Positions 1 through 6,466 of a DNA stretch of 12,034 bases are shown here, in pieces. Within the stretch, counting starts at the first letter, position 1, and each line of letters starts with the position of its first letter. A model generated the notes under the pieces. That model ran no database searches and was not told the origin of the DNA. It saw only the letters and a list, made by a program, of their open reading frames with translations. Location: the NCBI GenBank assembly GCA_045660265.1, contig JAZRDM010000056.1, positions 1 through 12,034 on the forward strand, in the 5' to 3' direction. The stretch is from Scatosoma sp045660265 (GTDB lineage: Bacteria > Bacillota > Clostridia > Christensenellales > Borkfalkiaceae). The position numbers and the translations under genes are program-made.

Positions 1-56
1 GATAAGTTACTGTTCGTTGCCGAACTGTGTTCCTTCGAAGCAACCGACTTTCGTCA

Positions 57-173
57 AAATGTGGAGATACAAGTTAAAGCAGGAAAGCGAGCATTTTTGC
101 AGGGAGTTTACTTTGCGTAAACGAGCAAAAAAAGCGCAAGCATGACGAACTTTAACGCCGTGTATACACATTT
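57..173. repeat. Structured tandem element, copy 1
   Basis: The ends are inverted repeats, AAATGTG (57-63) and CACATTT (167-173). The outer stem continues inward through 70/160 with two mismatches and one T-G wobble. Inside it lie GTTAAAG 73-79 with CTTTAAC 150-156, GCATTTTT 91-98 with AAAAAAGC 128-135 (one A-A mismatch), and GTTTAC 106-111 with GTAAAC 117-122 around a five-base loop. Together these make one long interrupted hairpin. Copy 2 has the same layout with different bases in the paired positions. The strand is uncertain; the single wobble would be a U-G pair only in a plus-strand RNA. It could be a structured RNA, a DNA hairpin (REP- or MITE-like) element, or a regulatory repeat. No family was recognised. 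Confidence 0.75.
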
Positions 174-204
174 AGCCTATTCGTAAGCGAATTGACCTAC
201 GTTA

Positions 205-322
205 AAATGTGGAGATACAAGCAAGACAAGGCGCAGGAGTATTCCCGACGGGAGTGTACATAGACGTACACGAGCGAGGGAACACGCACTGCAACGAAGT
301 ATTGCGCCGTATATGCACATTT
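205..322. repeat. Structured tandem element, copy 2
   Basis: The outer stem pairs 205-218 with 309-322: 12 of 14 positions pair, and the two mismatches fall at the same places as in copy 1. Inner helices are GCAAGAC 221-227 with GTATTGC 299-305 (one mismatch), GTATTCCC 239-246 with GGGAACAC 278-285 (one mismatch, same place as in copy 1), and GTGTAC 254-259 with GTACAC 266-271. An alternative pairing, GGCGCA 230-235 with TGCGCC 303-308, competes with the second helix. Primary sequence outside the outer stem and a few conserved stretches (GAGATACAAG, GGGAGT.TAC, ACGAGC, ACGAA, CGCCGT) is poorly kept, yet helix spacing matches copy 1 to within one base. Confidence 0.75.
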
Positions 323-344
323 CGCTTGTTTAAAGCTCCCAAGC

Positions 345-378
345 AAAAAAAGAAAGGCTGGCTTTGCAGCCAGCCTTT
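345..378 (-). terminator. Rho-independent terminator of the ferredoxin gene
   Basis: An 11-bp perfect stem, 353-363 with 368-378, closes a four-base loop. Read on the minus strand it is followed by C and seven T residues (345-352). It begins 16 bp past the ferredoxin stop codon and matches the classic intrinsic terminator form. Confidence 0.9.
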
Positions 379-393
379 ACTCATTTTGCCTAA

Positions 394-570
394 TTAGTTT
401 TCTTTGATTGCTTCTACGGGGCAGCCGTCTTTGCAAGCGCCGCAATCTAAGCAAAGGTCAGGATTGATTTCGTAAATACCTTTTGCTTCGTTGAGAGCAA
501 TTGCTTCTACGGGACAAGTGCTTTCGCAAGCGCCGCAAGCTACGCATTCATTCGTGATAACGTGTGCCAT
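394..570 (-). CDS. 2[4Fe-4S] ferredoxin, clostridial type
   Basis: This 58-residue protein, MAHVITNEC...VEAIKEN, is a small cytoplasmic electron carrier that shuttles low-potential electrons among anaerobic redox enzymes. Two cluster motifs of the form CxxCxxCxxxCP are visible: Cys9, 12, 15, 19 and Cys40, 43, 46, 50. They lie in two half-repeats, each ending CPVEAI, the internal duplication typical of bacterial two-cluster ferredoxins. The usual clostridial protein is about 55 residues, so this is full length. A strong ribosome site, GGAGGG, sits just before the ATG. The gene has its own promoter (603-631) and terminator (345-378), so it appears monocistronic despite following nifS on the same strand. 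The physiological partner cannot be told from the sequence. Confidence 0.96.
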   Translation of the reverse strand: MAHVITNECVACGACESTCPVEAIALNEAKGIYEINPDLCLDCGACKDGCPVEAIKEN

Positions 571-602
571 TGTGTTCCCTCCAAAATTTGATTTATAAAT
601 TG

Positions 603-631
603 ATTATATCACACTTTTTAAAATTAGTAAA
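603..631 (-). promoter_or_regulatory. Sigma-A promoter of the ferredoxin gene
   Basis: Read on the minus strand, the -35 is TTTACT (626-631), the spacer 17 nt, and the -10 a perfect TATAAT (603-608), 33 bp ahead of the ferredoxin ATG. The -35 matches 4 of 6 consensus bases. Confidence 0.75.
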
Positions 632-660
632 GGTTTACAAAAACTTTTTTTGCAAAATTT

Positions 661-1812
661 TTAATTTTTTCGCAATTTTTTCACCGTTTCTATCAATATT
701 GCCGACGCTTCGTCTATTTCTTGCAACGTATTGTTTTTCCCGAAACTTAAACGCACGGAATTTTTTGCCTGTTCTTCCGTCAATCCCATGGCAAGCAATA
801 CATGGCTAGGCTTCACAGACGCCGACGCGCAAGCCGATCCCGCCGCAAAGGCAACGCCTTGTAAATCCATTGCATACAACAATGCTGTGTTTTCAATTCC
901 GTCTATGCGCAGATTAAGCACGGACGGAGTTGCATTTTCTTCACCGTTAACCTTCCAGCCGTCAAGTGCTTGTAAATTTTGCAAAAAGCGAGTTTTGAGC
1001 TGGATAATCTTGGGGTTGTTTTCCCCCATATTTTTGATTGCCTTTTCGTATGCCGCCGAAAGACCGACCACCCCTGCTACGTTGAGTGTGCCGCCGCGCA
1101 TACCGCGTTCCTGTTCGCCGCCGGCTACGAGTTTTTCTATTTTTACACCGCTTTTTATATATAATACACCCACGCCTTTGGGGCCGTAAAATTTATGGGC
1201 GGAAATTGACACTAAATCCGCACCCCATTCTTTTACGTCGATAGGCATATACGGCGCTGCTTGCACGGCATCAATAAAACTAAGCGAGCCGTTTTGTTTG
1301 GCTAGTTTGACAATTTCACAAAACGGCTGCAGGACACCTGTTTCGTTATTAACCGCCATCACCCCGATTAACGCGGTGTCGGGACGGATACGGGCTTTTA
1401 TTTCATTCACCTCAACCCTGCCCCCCTCGTTTACGGGAATATACTCTACGTCAAAGCCTTGTTTTTGCAAACGTTCGCCTGCGGATAAAACAGCGTGATG
1501 CTCGATAGCGGAGAGAAGCACGTGCTTTTTCCCCTCCTTCGCTTTCGCGAACGCGCCGCCGAGCACCGCCCAGTTATCGCTTTCTGTTCCGCCTGACGTG
1601 AAATAGATTTCACTGGGCTTGGCGTTTAACAGCTCGGACAGCTTATCCCTTGCGCTATCCACTGCGGACATGGCCGTTCTGCCAAATGAATGGGGAGAAT
1701 CGGCATTTCCAAACGATTGCAATAAATAGGGTTTCATTTTTTCGAATACTTCTATATCCAGCGGTGTAGTTGCCGCATGGTCGAGATAGATGGGAGAATG
1801 GATTTTTTCCAT
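661..1812 (-). CDS. nifS: Cysteine desulfurase, NifS/IscS family
   Basis: This 383-residue PLP enzyme converts L-cysteine to L-alanine and passes persulfide sulfur to Fe-S cluster assembly or tRNA thiolation. Visible features are the N-terminal YLDHAATTP, the cofactor segment TSGGTESDN (72-80), the His pair EHHAV (105-106), Asp181 and Gln184 in FIDAVQAA, the Schiff-base lysine in SAHKFYGPKG (Lys207), and the sulfur-carrying cysteine in AGSACASASVKPSHVL (Cys328). The GSACASAS loop is the group I (IscS/NifS) form rather than SufS. Length is normal for the family. The ATG follows an A-rich GGA site and a perfect promoter. No nifU/iscU scaffold gene or mnmA lies beside it; the downstream neighbour is a separately promoted ferredoxin. 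The exact physiological role (NifS, IscS or tRNA-dedicated paralogue) is not decidable here. Confidence 0.95.
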   Translation of the reverse strand: MEKIHSPIYLDHAATTPLDIEVFEKMKPYLLQSFGNADSPHSFGRTAMSAVDSARDKLSELLNAKPSEIYFTSGGTESDNWAVLGGAFAKAKEGKKHVLLSAIEHHAVLSAGERLQKQGFDVEYIPVNEGGRVEVNEIKARIRPDTALIGVMAVNNETGVLQPFCEIVKLAKQNGSLSFIDAVQAAPYMPIDVKEWGADLVSISAHKFYGPKGVGVLYIKSGVKIEKLVAGGEQERGMRGGTLNVAGVVGLSAAYEKAIKNMGENNPKIIQLKTRFLQNLQALDGWKVNGEENATPSVLNLRIDGIENTALLYAMDLQGVAFAAGSACASASVKPSHVLLAMGLTEEQAKNSVRLSFGKNNTLQEIDEASAILIETVKKLRKN

Positions 1813-1855
1813 AATTTTTTCCTTTTTTTATAACTGCGCCTTTTTCTTCTATTCT

Positions 1856-1884
1856 ATTATAGCGGTTTTTATAAACTTTGTCAA
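1856..1884 (-). promoter_or_regulatory. Consensus sigma-A promoter of nifS
   Basis: On the minus strand TTGACA (1879-1884), a 17-nt spacer and TATAAT (1856-1861) match the consensus exactly, about 44 bp ahead of the nifS ATG. No IscR- or other regulator-like operator was recognised nearby. Confidence 0.92.
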
Positions 1885-1938
1885 TGAGGCGGCGTAGACT
1901 CTTGGCTGTAAAAAAATAAAAAAAATTTTAAAAACCCC

Positions 1939-1967
1939 TTGAAATCCGCGAAAAAATGTATTATAAT
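1939..1967 (+). promoter_or_regulatory. Sigma-A promoter of the EF-G-like gene
   Basis: TTGAAA (1939-1944), a 17-nt spacer and TATAAT (1962-1967). Transcription should start near 1974, giving a leader of about 75 nt. It diverges from the nifS promoter; 54 bp separate the two -35 boxes. Confidence 0.9.
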
Positions 1968-2033
1968 GTGAACAACTATCGATTTTAGGTTTACTTTTAA
2001 ACAAAAAAACGAGAGAATATAACATTTTACATT

Positions 2034-2046
2034 GAAGGGGGACTTC
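2034..2046 (+). promoter_or_regulatory. G-rich ribosome site in a small hairpin
   Basis: The ribosome site GGGGGA occupies the loop of a four-bp stem, GAAG 2034-2037 with CTTC 2043-2046, four bases before the ATG at 2051. The stem is too weak to block translation alone, but it presents a G-run that matches the C-rich segment of the small-RNA candidate at 11613-11620. Confidence 0.4.
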
Positions 2047-2050
2047 TATT

Positions 2051-4108
2051 ATGAGCATTAAAGGCGAAAACATCCGTAACATTGCAGTTATCGGCCATAG
2101 CGGCGAAGGGAAAACGACTCTTTGTGAAGCTATGCTTTTTAACGGCGGTTCGATTGACCGTATGGGGAAAGTTACCGACGGTACTACTGTTTCCGACTTT
2201 GACGAACTTGAAAAAGCAAAACAAATGTCTATGTACACGTCTTGTGCATATTTAATGTGGAAAGACGTTAAAATTAACGTACTCGATTTACCCGGCTTCT
2301 ATGATTTCGAAGGCGAACGCAACGAAGGGTTGAGAGCTGCCGGCGGCGCACTTCTTGTTATCGGCGCTAACGGGGAAATTCCTATCGGCGCGGAAAACGT
2401 TGTTAATTCTTGCTTGAAGCTTGGAAAACCGCTTATTATCTTTATCAACGGTATGGATAAAGAAAACGCGGACTACTTCGGGACGATTGAATCGTTAAAA
2501 GCAAAATATCCCGGCAAGCTTGCTCCCATTCAAATTCCTATTATGGAAAACGGTAAGATGCAAGGCTGTATTAACGCATTGCAAGAAAGAGCGTATTTGT
2601 TTAAAGAAAATGGACCGCAGGAAATTGCTATTCCTGAAGATATGAAAGAACAAGTACGTACCATGCAATATAACTTGATGGAAACGGCTGCTGAAAACGA
2701 CGAAGCGTTGTTAGACGAATACTTTGAAACCGGGTTCCTTTCTCGTGAAGATACCATCCGCGGTATTCGTATGGGTATCGCTTCCGTGAACACCATTCCC
2801 GTCATGGCTGGTTCGGCGCTGCAAAATAGAGGTGTTATCAACCTGTTAAACGAAATCGTTACGTACATGCCCCAAGCAAAAGAACGTATCCATACCCTTG
2901 CCGACGATTTGGCAGGCGATAAGGTTATCAATATTTTACCCGAAGACGACGCTCCTTTGGCGGCACAAGTTTATAAGACGGTTATCGATCCCTATTCGGG
3001 CAAACTCAGCTATTTGAAGATTTTCCGCGGTACGCTTAAGAGCGGCTCGACAGTTTGGAATCCTAACACGGAAACGGAAGAACGTATCGGGCAAGTTTAT
3101 ATCCTGAAAGGCAAAAAGATGGAAGCCGTCAACGAGCTTGCTGCCGGCGACCTTGGCGCTGTTAATAAATTGAATAACACGGGTACGGGCGATACCCTTT
3201 GCGACCCGAATGCGAAAGTTCGCTTTACCCCTATCCATTTCCCGAAACCCACTTTGTTTATGGCTGTTTCCTCTGAAAAGAAAGGGGAAGAAGATAAAGT
3301 ATTTGCAGGCCTTGCAAAGCTTGGTGAAGAAGACCACACCTTCTCTATCGAAAAGAATTCTGATACAGGCGAATTGCTCATTGGCGGGCAAGGCGATACG
3401 CAGCTTGAAATGCTTGCGAAAAAGGTTAAATCGCGTTACGGCGTAGACGTTAAACTCACCGAACCCAAAATTGCGTACCGTGAAACCATCCGCGGTAAAG
3501 CGGAAGCGGAAGGCAAGCACAAGAAACAATCGGGCGGGCACGGTCAATACGGGCATTGTAAGATTCGTTTCGAGCCTTGCGAAGAAGAATTTATCTTTGC
3601 GGAAGAAGTGGTTGGCGGCGCAGTTCCTAAGAACTACTTCCCTGCTGTTGAAAAAGGCTTGAAGGAAAGTATGGAATGCGGGCCTTTGGCTGGCTACCCT
3701 GTAACCGGGTTGAAGGCAACTCTTTACGACGGAAGCTATCATGACGTTGACTCGAATGAACTTTCGTTTAAGATGGCTGCGGCGTTGGCGTACAAGGAAG
3801 GCTTGAAGAACGCGAAGCCCGTTTTACTTGAACCCGTTCACCGCTTGAAGATTGCCATCCCTGCAGATTATCTTGGGGACGTTATGGGCGACATCAATAA
3901 GCGCCGCGGACGTATCATGGGTACGGACACAGAAGGCGAAACGTCTATCGTTACGGCAGAAGTTCCCCTTGCGGAAATTAAGACGTATACTATGGAACTT
4001 CGTTCGCTTACGCGCGGCAGCGGTAAATTTGTTTCTGAATTCTTAGGATACGAAGACGTACCGCCTATGTTGGTAGATAAAATTGTAGCGGCAGCGAAAA
4101 AGGACTAA
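2051..4108 (+). CDS. EF-G-like translational GTPase (EF-G paralogue)
   Basis: This 685-residue protein has the EF-G layout: an N-terminal G domain to about 280, then a beta-barrel domain and domains III-V, including the domain IV signature GGHGQYGHCKIRFEP. It belongs to the EF-G-like paralogue group rather than being the housekeeping fusA. The P-loop is good (GHSGEGKT, 15-22). The other G motifs are altered: the switch I RGIT-equivalent reads KQMS near 57-60, the DxPGH catalytic histidine is Phe83 (DLPGF), and NKxD reads NGMD (133-136). Ribosome-binding or translocation-related GTP hydrolysis is inferred from the family; the real job is unknown. It has its own promoter and a G-rich ribosome site, no rpsL/rpsG neighbours as fusA usually has, and a hairpin terminator after it. 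Confidence 0.9.
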   Translation: MSIKGENIRNIAVIGHSGEGKTTLCEAMLFNGGSIDRMGKVTDGTTVSDFDELEKAKQMSMYTSCAYLMWKDVKINVLDLPGFYDFEGERNEGLRAAGGALLVIGANGEIPIGAENVVNSCLKLGKPLIIFINGMDKENADYFGTIESLKAKYPGKLAPIQIPIMENGKMQGCINALQERAYLFKENGPQEIAIPEDMKEQVRTMQYNLMETAAENDEALLDEYFETGFLSREDTIRGIRMGIASVNTIPVMAGSALQNRGVINLLNEIVTYMPQAKERIHTLADDLAGDKVINILPEDDAPLAAQVYKTVIDPYSGKLSYLKIFRGTLKSGSTVWNPNTETEERIGQVYILKGKKMEAVNELAAGDLGAVNKLNNTGTGDTLCDPNAKVRFTPIHFPKPTLFMAVSSEKKGEEDKVFAGLAKLGEEDHTFSIEKNSDTGELLIGGQGDTQLEMLAKKVKSRYGVDVKLTEPKIAYRETIRGKAEAEGKHKKQSGGHGQYGHCKIRFEPCEEEFIFAEEVVGGAVPKNYFPAVEKGLKESMECGPLAGYPVTGLKATLYDGSYHDVDSNELSFKMAAALAYKEGLKNAKPVLLEPVHRLKIAIPADYLGDVMGDINKRRGRIMGTDTEGETSIVTAEVPLAEIKTYTMELRSLTRGSGKFVSEFLGYEDVPPMLVDKIVAAAKKD

Positions 4109-4132
4109 GCCTAGTTATAAAATTTTAACCAC

Positions 4133-4156
4133 TTGCTTGAACACACGTTGAAGCAA
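4133..4156 (+). repeat. Hairpin in the 3' region of the EF-G-like transcript
   Basis: TTGCTT (4133-4138) pairs with AAGCAA (4151-4156). After a G-G mismatch, AAC (4140-4142) pairs with GTT (4147-4149) around an ACAC loop. It lies between the stop codon and the terminator hairpin and lacks a T tract. It could stabilise the mRNA 3' end; the role is unproven. Confidence 0.45.
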
Positions 4157-4169
4157 AGGTAAAAGTAAA

Positions 4170-4210
4170 GAGAATCTTTCGAATCCCCCTTCGGAAGATT
4201 CTCATTTTGT
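4170..4210 (+). terminator. Terminator-like hairpin after the EF-G-like gene
   Basis: A 14-bp stem (4170-4183 with 4190-4203) with one T-G wobble and loop TCCCCC. The T tract is short and broken (ATTTTGT), so termination may be partial. That would let transcription reach the PAP2 gene starting at 4231, for which no clear promoter is seen. Confidence 0.7.
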
Positions 4211-4230
4211 AAAACTTATCAAGGAGAACT

Positions 4231-4752
4231 ATGCAACAAAACGGATACGAAAAATGGTATAAAAAAACCGCCTCTTTTTTAGAGCAGCACGGGCGGCTAA
4301 AAAGGCTTGTTTTGGCGTTAGACGCAGCCCTGCCCCTTGTCTTTTATCTCGCATATGCGGGATTGGCGGTGTTTTCGGTATGTAATTTACGGCTAGATTT
4401 TTGGCTGTATTTTCTCTCTGCCGGGTTGCCCTTTTTTGCTTTTGTTTTGGTAAGTATTTTACGTAAGGTTATCAATCGCCCCCGCCCGTACGAAGAAACG
4501 GGCGCAAACATTCAGCCGCTGCATACCAGGGAAAATAAGAAAGGAGAGTCTTTCCCCAGCAGGCATGCGGCAAGCGCGTTTGTGATTGCTAGCGTGTTGA
4601 CAAGGCTTTGCTTGCCGATAGGAATCGCTCTGTTTGTTTTCGCGATTGGTATTTCTTTTACCCGATTTGCCGTTGGGCATCATTACCCGTCCGATTTGAT
4701 TGTCGGCGCTTTGATTGGCTTAGCGTTTGGTTTGCCTTTGTGGTTTATTTAA
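4231..4752 (+). CDS. PAP2-family membrane phosphatase
   Basis: This 173-residue integral membrane protein belongs to the type 2 phosphatidic acid phosphatase family, which removes phosphate from lipid phosphates such as phosphatidate, phosphatidylglycerol phosphate or undecaprenyl pyrophosphate. All three family motifs are present: K79...RPRP (83-86), PSRH (109-112) and TRFAVGHHYPSD (144-155), with Arg145, His151 and Asp155 as the expected catalytic residues. The usual Ser at the start of motif 3 is Thr. Hydrophobic segments flank the motifs at about 27-50, 55-78, 112-124, 127-144 and 155-172. An AAGGAG site lies eight bases before the ATG. It follows the EF-G-like gene on the same strand and may depend on read-through of the hairpin at 4170. 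The substrate cannot be assigned. Confidence 0.93.
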   Translation: MQQNGYEKWYKKTASFLEQHGRLKRLVLALDAALPLVFYLAYAGLAVFSVCNLRLDFWLYFLSAGLPFFAFVLVSILRKVINRPRPYEETGANIQPLHTRENKKGESFPSRHAASAFVIASVLTRLCLPIGIALFVFAIGISFTRFAVGHHYPSDLIVGALIGLAFGLPLWFI

Positions 4753-4764
4753 TTGTATTAAAAT

Positions 4765-4802
4765 AAAAACAGCGGAAGAAAAGCTTCCGCTGTTTGTTTT
4801 TA
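4765..4802. terminator. Bidirectional terminator, PAP2 gene / rsmA operon
   Basis: A perfect 12-bp stem (4767-4778 with 4784-4795) closes a five-base loop between two convergent genes. The plus side is followed by GTTTTTATTTTTT and the minus side by a TTTTTATTTT-like run, so it can end both the PAP2 transcript and the metG-rsmA operon. It abuts the rsmA stop codon at 4800-4802. Confidence 0.9.
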
Positions 4803-5642
4803 TTTTTTGATGTATCCGCCTTCTAACAACACGTCTGAAAGCTTTGCAAGGCGTTGGGGGGATAACGTTTCCCCTCTTGCCTTTTCGTCAATTTCCGCGT
4901 CAAATAAAACTTTTTTTGCTTGCTCACGAGATAATGAGAAATAATTAACCAAGTTGTTTTCGAGGGTTTTTCTTCTATTCAAGAATGCACATTTTACCGT
5001 TTGGCGATAGACCTTTTCGTCTTTCACCTCAACCCTGCCCCTATCGAAATCAATTTTGACCACTGCTGAATCAACGTTGGGACGGGGATAGAAAAGGGTA
5101 CGCGGGACGCGTTTGACTATCTTCGCTTCGCCTTTGAGTGCGATTGCTGCCGTGATAGAGCCGTACTCCGCTGTGTTTTCTTTGGCGCAAAAACGTTCGG
5201 CTACTTCTTCTTGTACCATAATCGATAAGCCTTGTACCTTGTCGCTTTCTTCCAAAAATTTAGTAACGAGCGGGGTTGTGATATAGTAAGGCAAGTTTGC
5301 CACAACGACATATTCGTCGATTTCTTTTTCAAATTCTTTTAAGTTGACTTTTGTAAAATCGCGGAAGATCACCTCGACGTTTTCAAGCCCTGCAAGCGTT
5401 TCCGCCAACACAGGTTGGAGCTGGGTATCCACGTCAAAGGCGTACACCTTTTTAGCGTTTTCTGCGATTGCTCGAGTGAGGGTACCCGCACCGCAACCTA
5501 TTTCCACCACCGTTGTGTCTTTGGTGATACCAGACGCCGCGACAATCGACTGCAATAAATTCGTGTCCGAAATGAAATTTTGGCCGAATTGTTTTTTAAA
5601 TTTAAAGCCGTGCTTTTCCAGCACGTTGCGCAATTCGCTCAT
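4800..5642 (-). CDS. rsmA: 16S rRNA A1518/A1519 dimethyltransferase RsmA (KsgA)
   Basis: This 280-residue enzyme uses SAM to place two methyl groups on each of two adjacent adenines in the helix 45 loop of 16S rRNA, late in 30S assembly. The expected motifs are all visible: KKQFGQNF (16-23), the SAM loop EIGCGAGTLT (47-56), acidic Asp70 after motif I, the catalytic NLPYYITTP (116-124), FYPRPNVDS, and FLNRRKTL in the C-terminal domain. Length is typical. It is the last gene of the metG operon, 12 bp after the unknown membrane-protein gene, with an AAAGGAAC ribosome site. In Bacillus it follows rnmV; here rnmV is absent from this interval. Loss of the enzyme gives kasugamycin resistance in other bacteria. 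Confidence 0.97.
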   Translation of the reverse strand: MSELRNVLEKHGFKFKKQFGQNFISDTNLLQSIVAASGITKDTTVVEIGCGAGTLTRAIAENAKKVYAFDVDTQLQPVLAETLAGLENVEVIFRDFTKVNLKEFEKEIDEYVVVANLPYYITTPLVTKFLEESDKVQGLSIMVQEEVAERFCAKENTAEYGSITAAIALKGEAKIVKRVPRTLFYPRPNVDSAVVKIDFDRGRVEVKDEKVYRQTVKCAFLNRRKTLENNLVNYFSLSREQAKKVLFDAEIDEKARGETLSPQRLAKLSDVLLEGGYIKK

Positions 5643-5654
5643 GTTTTGTTCCTT

Positions 5655-6449
5655 TTATTCGTCGTTTTTTGTCTCGAAATCCTCTTCCGAGAGTTCTTCG
5701 CCCGTGGTTCTATCGATAAATCTTTCTATTCTGCCCATCTTCATGATTTGCAAAAATGCGTCGAGCGGTTGATAGAATACGTACAGCCAATCCATTTCTA
5801 ATTTATCAAAACAGAAGGTACGTAACGCGAGCGCTAAATTTTTACACATTGGTAAAATGTAGAAAAGTTCTTCTTGCGGGGGGACTTCTTCGCCGTCTAT
5901 GTAAATTTCCGACGGTTTAGACATTACGGCAAGACCTAAATTGATGCGGCCAAATTCATTACTGGACGCAAGGAATAAATCTAGATTTTCCCAATCGTAA
6001 AATTTACCTTCGTCCATGCCGTCGCCGAATACCTGCTCACTTCCTTCGCGCAATTTTAAGCGAATTCCTGCCTTAGATAACACAAAATCAGCGCCGTCTT
6101 CTTCCAAGCCTTCGACCTCTAACGTTTCCCCGTCTTCTAACGTGTAGTTTTTAAAAAGATAGGAAAGACGCTCTAGCTCGTCAACGGCTTCGTAATAGTC
6201 TGTCTTTTTCTTTAAAACGATAAACACGAACACGCCGCTTGCCGTTGCTAAGAAGCAAAGAAGCGCAAGCCACCACAGTTGTTCGAAATTGATCGCCATA
6301 CACACGCAGGCTGCACCTACCGTTACAAGCGACCACACGATAAGCAGAGTAATTCCTAACCCATTAAATTGTTTTCTGCGCGCAGTCATTTGCTCGTTTT
6401 TGATACGAGCATATTCGCGCCAAGTGGAAAATATACTCTTCTTTTGCAT
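5655..6449 (-). CDS. Unknown two-helix membrane protein in the metG operon
   Basis: I do not recognise this 264-residue protein. It starts with a basic cytoplasmic stretch (1-28). Two transmembrane helices follow at about 30-53 and 57-79 with a short loop between them. A soluble domain (about 81-264) is rich in acidic residues and contains a segment resembling a mixed alpha/beta fold (LEVEGLEED..FVLSKAGIRLKL). The C-terminus is very acidic. Both termini should face the cytoplasm given the KKK at 80-82. A good AGGGGAG ribosome site precedes the ATG, 17 bp after the radical SAM gene ends and 12 bp before rsmA, so expression is tied to the translation cluster. No catalytic motif is evident. A membrane-anchored regulator or scaffold is possible but not shown. 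Confidence 0.85.
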   Translation of the reverse strand: MQKKSIFSTWREYARIKNEQMTARRKQFNGLGITLLIVWSLVTVGAACVCMAINFEQLWWLALLCFLATASGVFVFIVLKKKTDYYEAVDELERLSYLFKNYTLEDGETLEVEGLEEDGADFVLSKAGIRLKLREGSEQVFGDGMDEGKFYDWENLDLFLASSNEFGRINLGLAVMSKPSEIYIDGEEVPPQEELFYILPMCKNLALALRTFCFDKLEMDWLYVFYQPLDAFLQIMKMGRIERFIDRTTGEELSEEDFETKNDE

Positions 6450-6466
6450 AGTTCTCCCCTTTTTGT

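Larger units (their letters stand above)
1..352. other. Gene-free region with tandem structured repeats
   Basis: No reading frame here looks like a gene. The frame open from the window edge stops at 118-120 and runs straight through repeat copy 1. The frame starting at 209 simply crosses repeat copy 2 and the ferredoxin terminator. The content is two diverged copies of an element of about 117 nt (57-173 and 205-322) joined by a 31-nt linker. Weak similarity extends on both sides: CCT..TCG..AAGC..GACyTwCGTyA precedes both copies. The repeating unit is therefore about 148 bp, and an array may continue beyond the left edge. The linker holds a small hairpin, ATTCG/CGAAT at 179-192. Positions 1-30 show nothing clear beyond a possible decayed unit end. 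Confidence 0.7.

Noticed and set aside
1..120. Open frame from the left edge to a stop at 118-120
   Set aside because: Thirty-nine codons without a start in view, half of them inside structured copy 1; no family resemblance. It could only be judged with upstream sequence.
57..322. Integron attC sites
   Set aside because: Lengths and imperfect stems are in range, but the required GTTRRRY and RYYYAAC core boxes are absent at the ends, and no cassette gene or integrase is seen.
57..322. CRISPR repeats
   Set aside because: Only two diverged units of about 117 nt with a 31-nt linker; CRISPR repeats are short and near identical. No cas gene is present.
202..397. Short frames on both strands across structured copy 2
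   Set aside because: They cross the hairpin element and the ferredoxin terminator. Copy 1 has a stop in the equivalent frame (118-120), so the coding reading is not conserved between copies.
638..652. CAAAAA/TTTTTG hairpin as a nifS terminator
   Set aside because: Six A/T pairs with a three-base loop in an A/T-rich stretch are too weak to call; nifS may read through toward the ferredoxin gene.
2936..3742. 268-residue minus-strand frame inside the EF-G-like gene
   Set aside because: It lies wholly antisense to a conserved gene with clear domain motifs and has no promoter or ribosome site.
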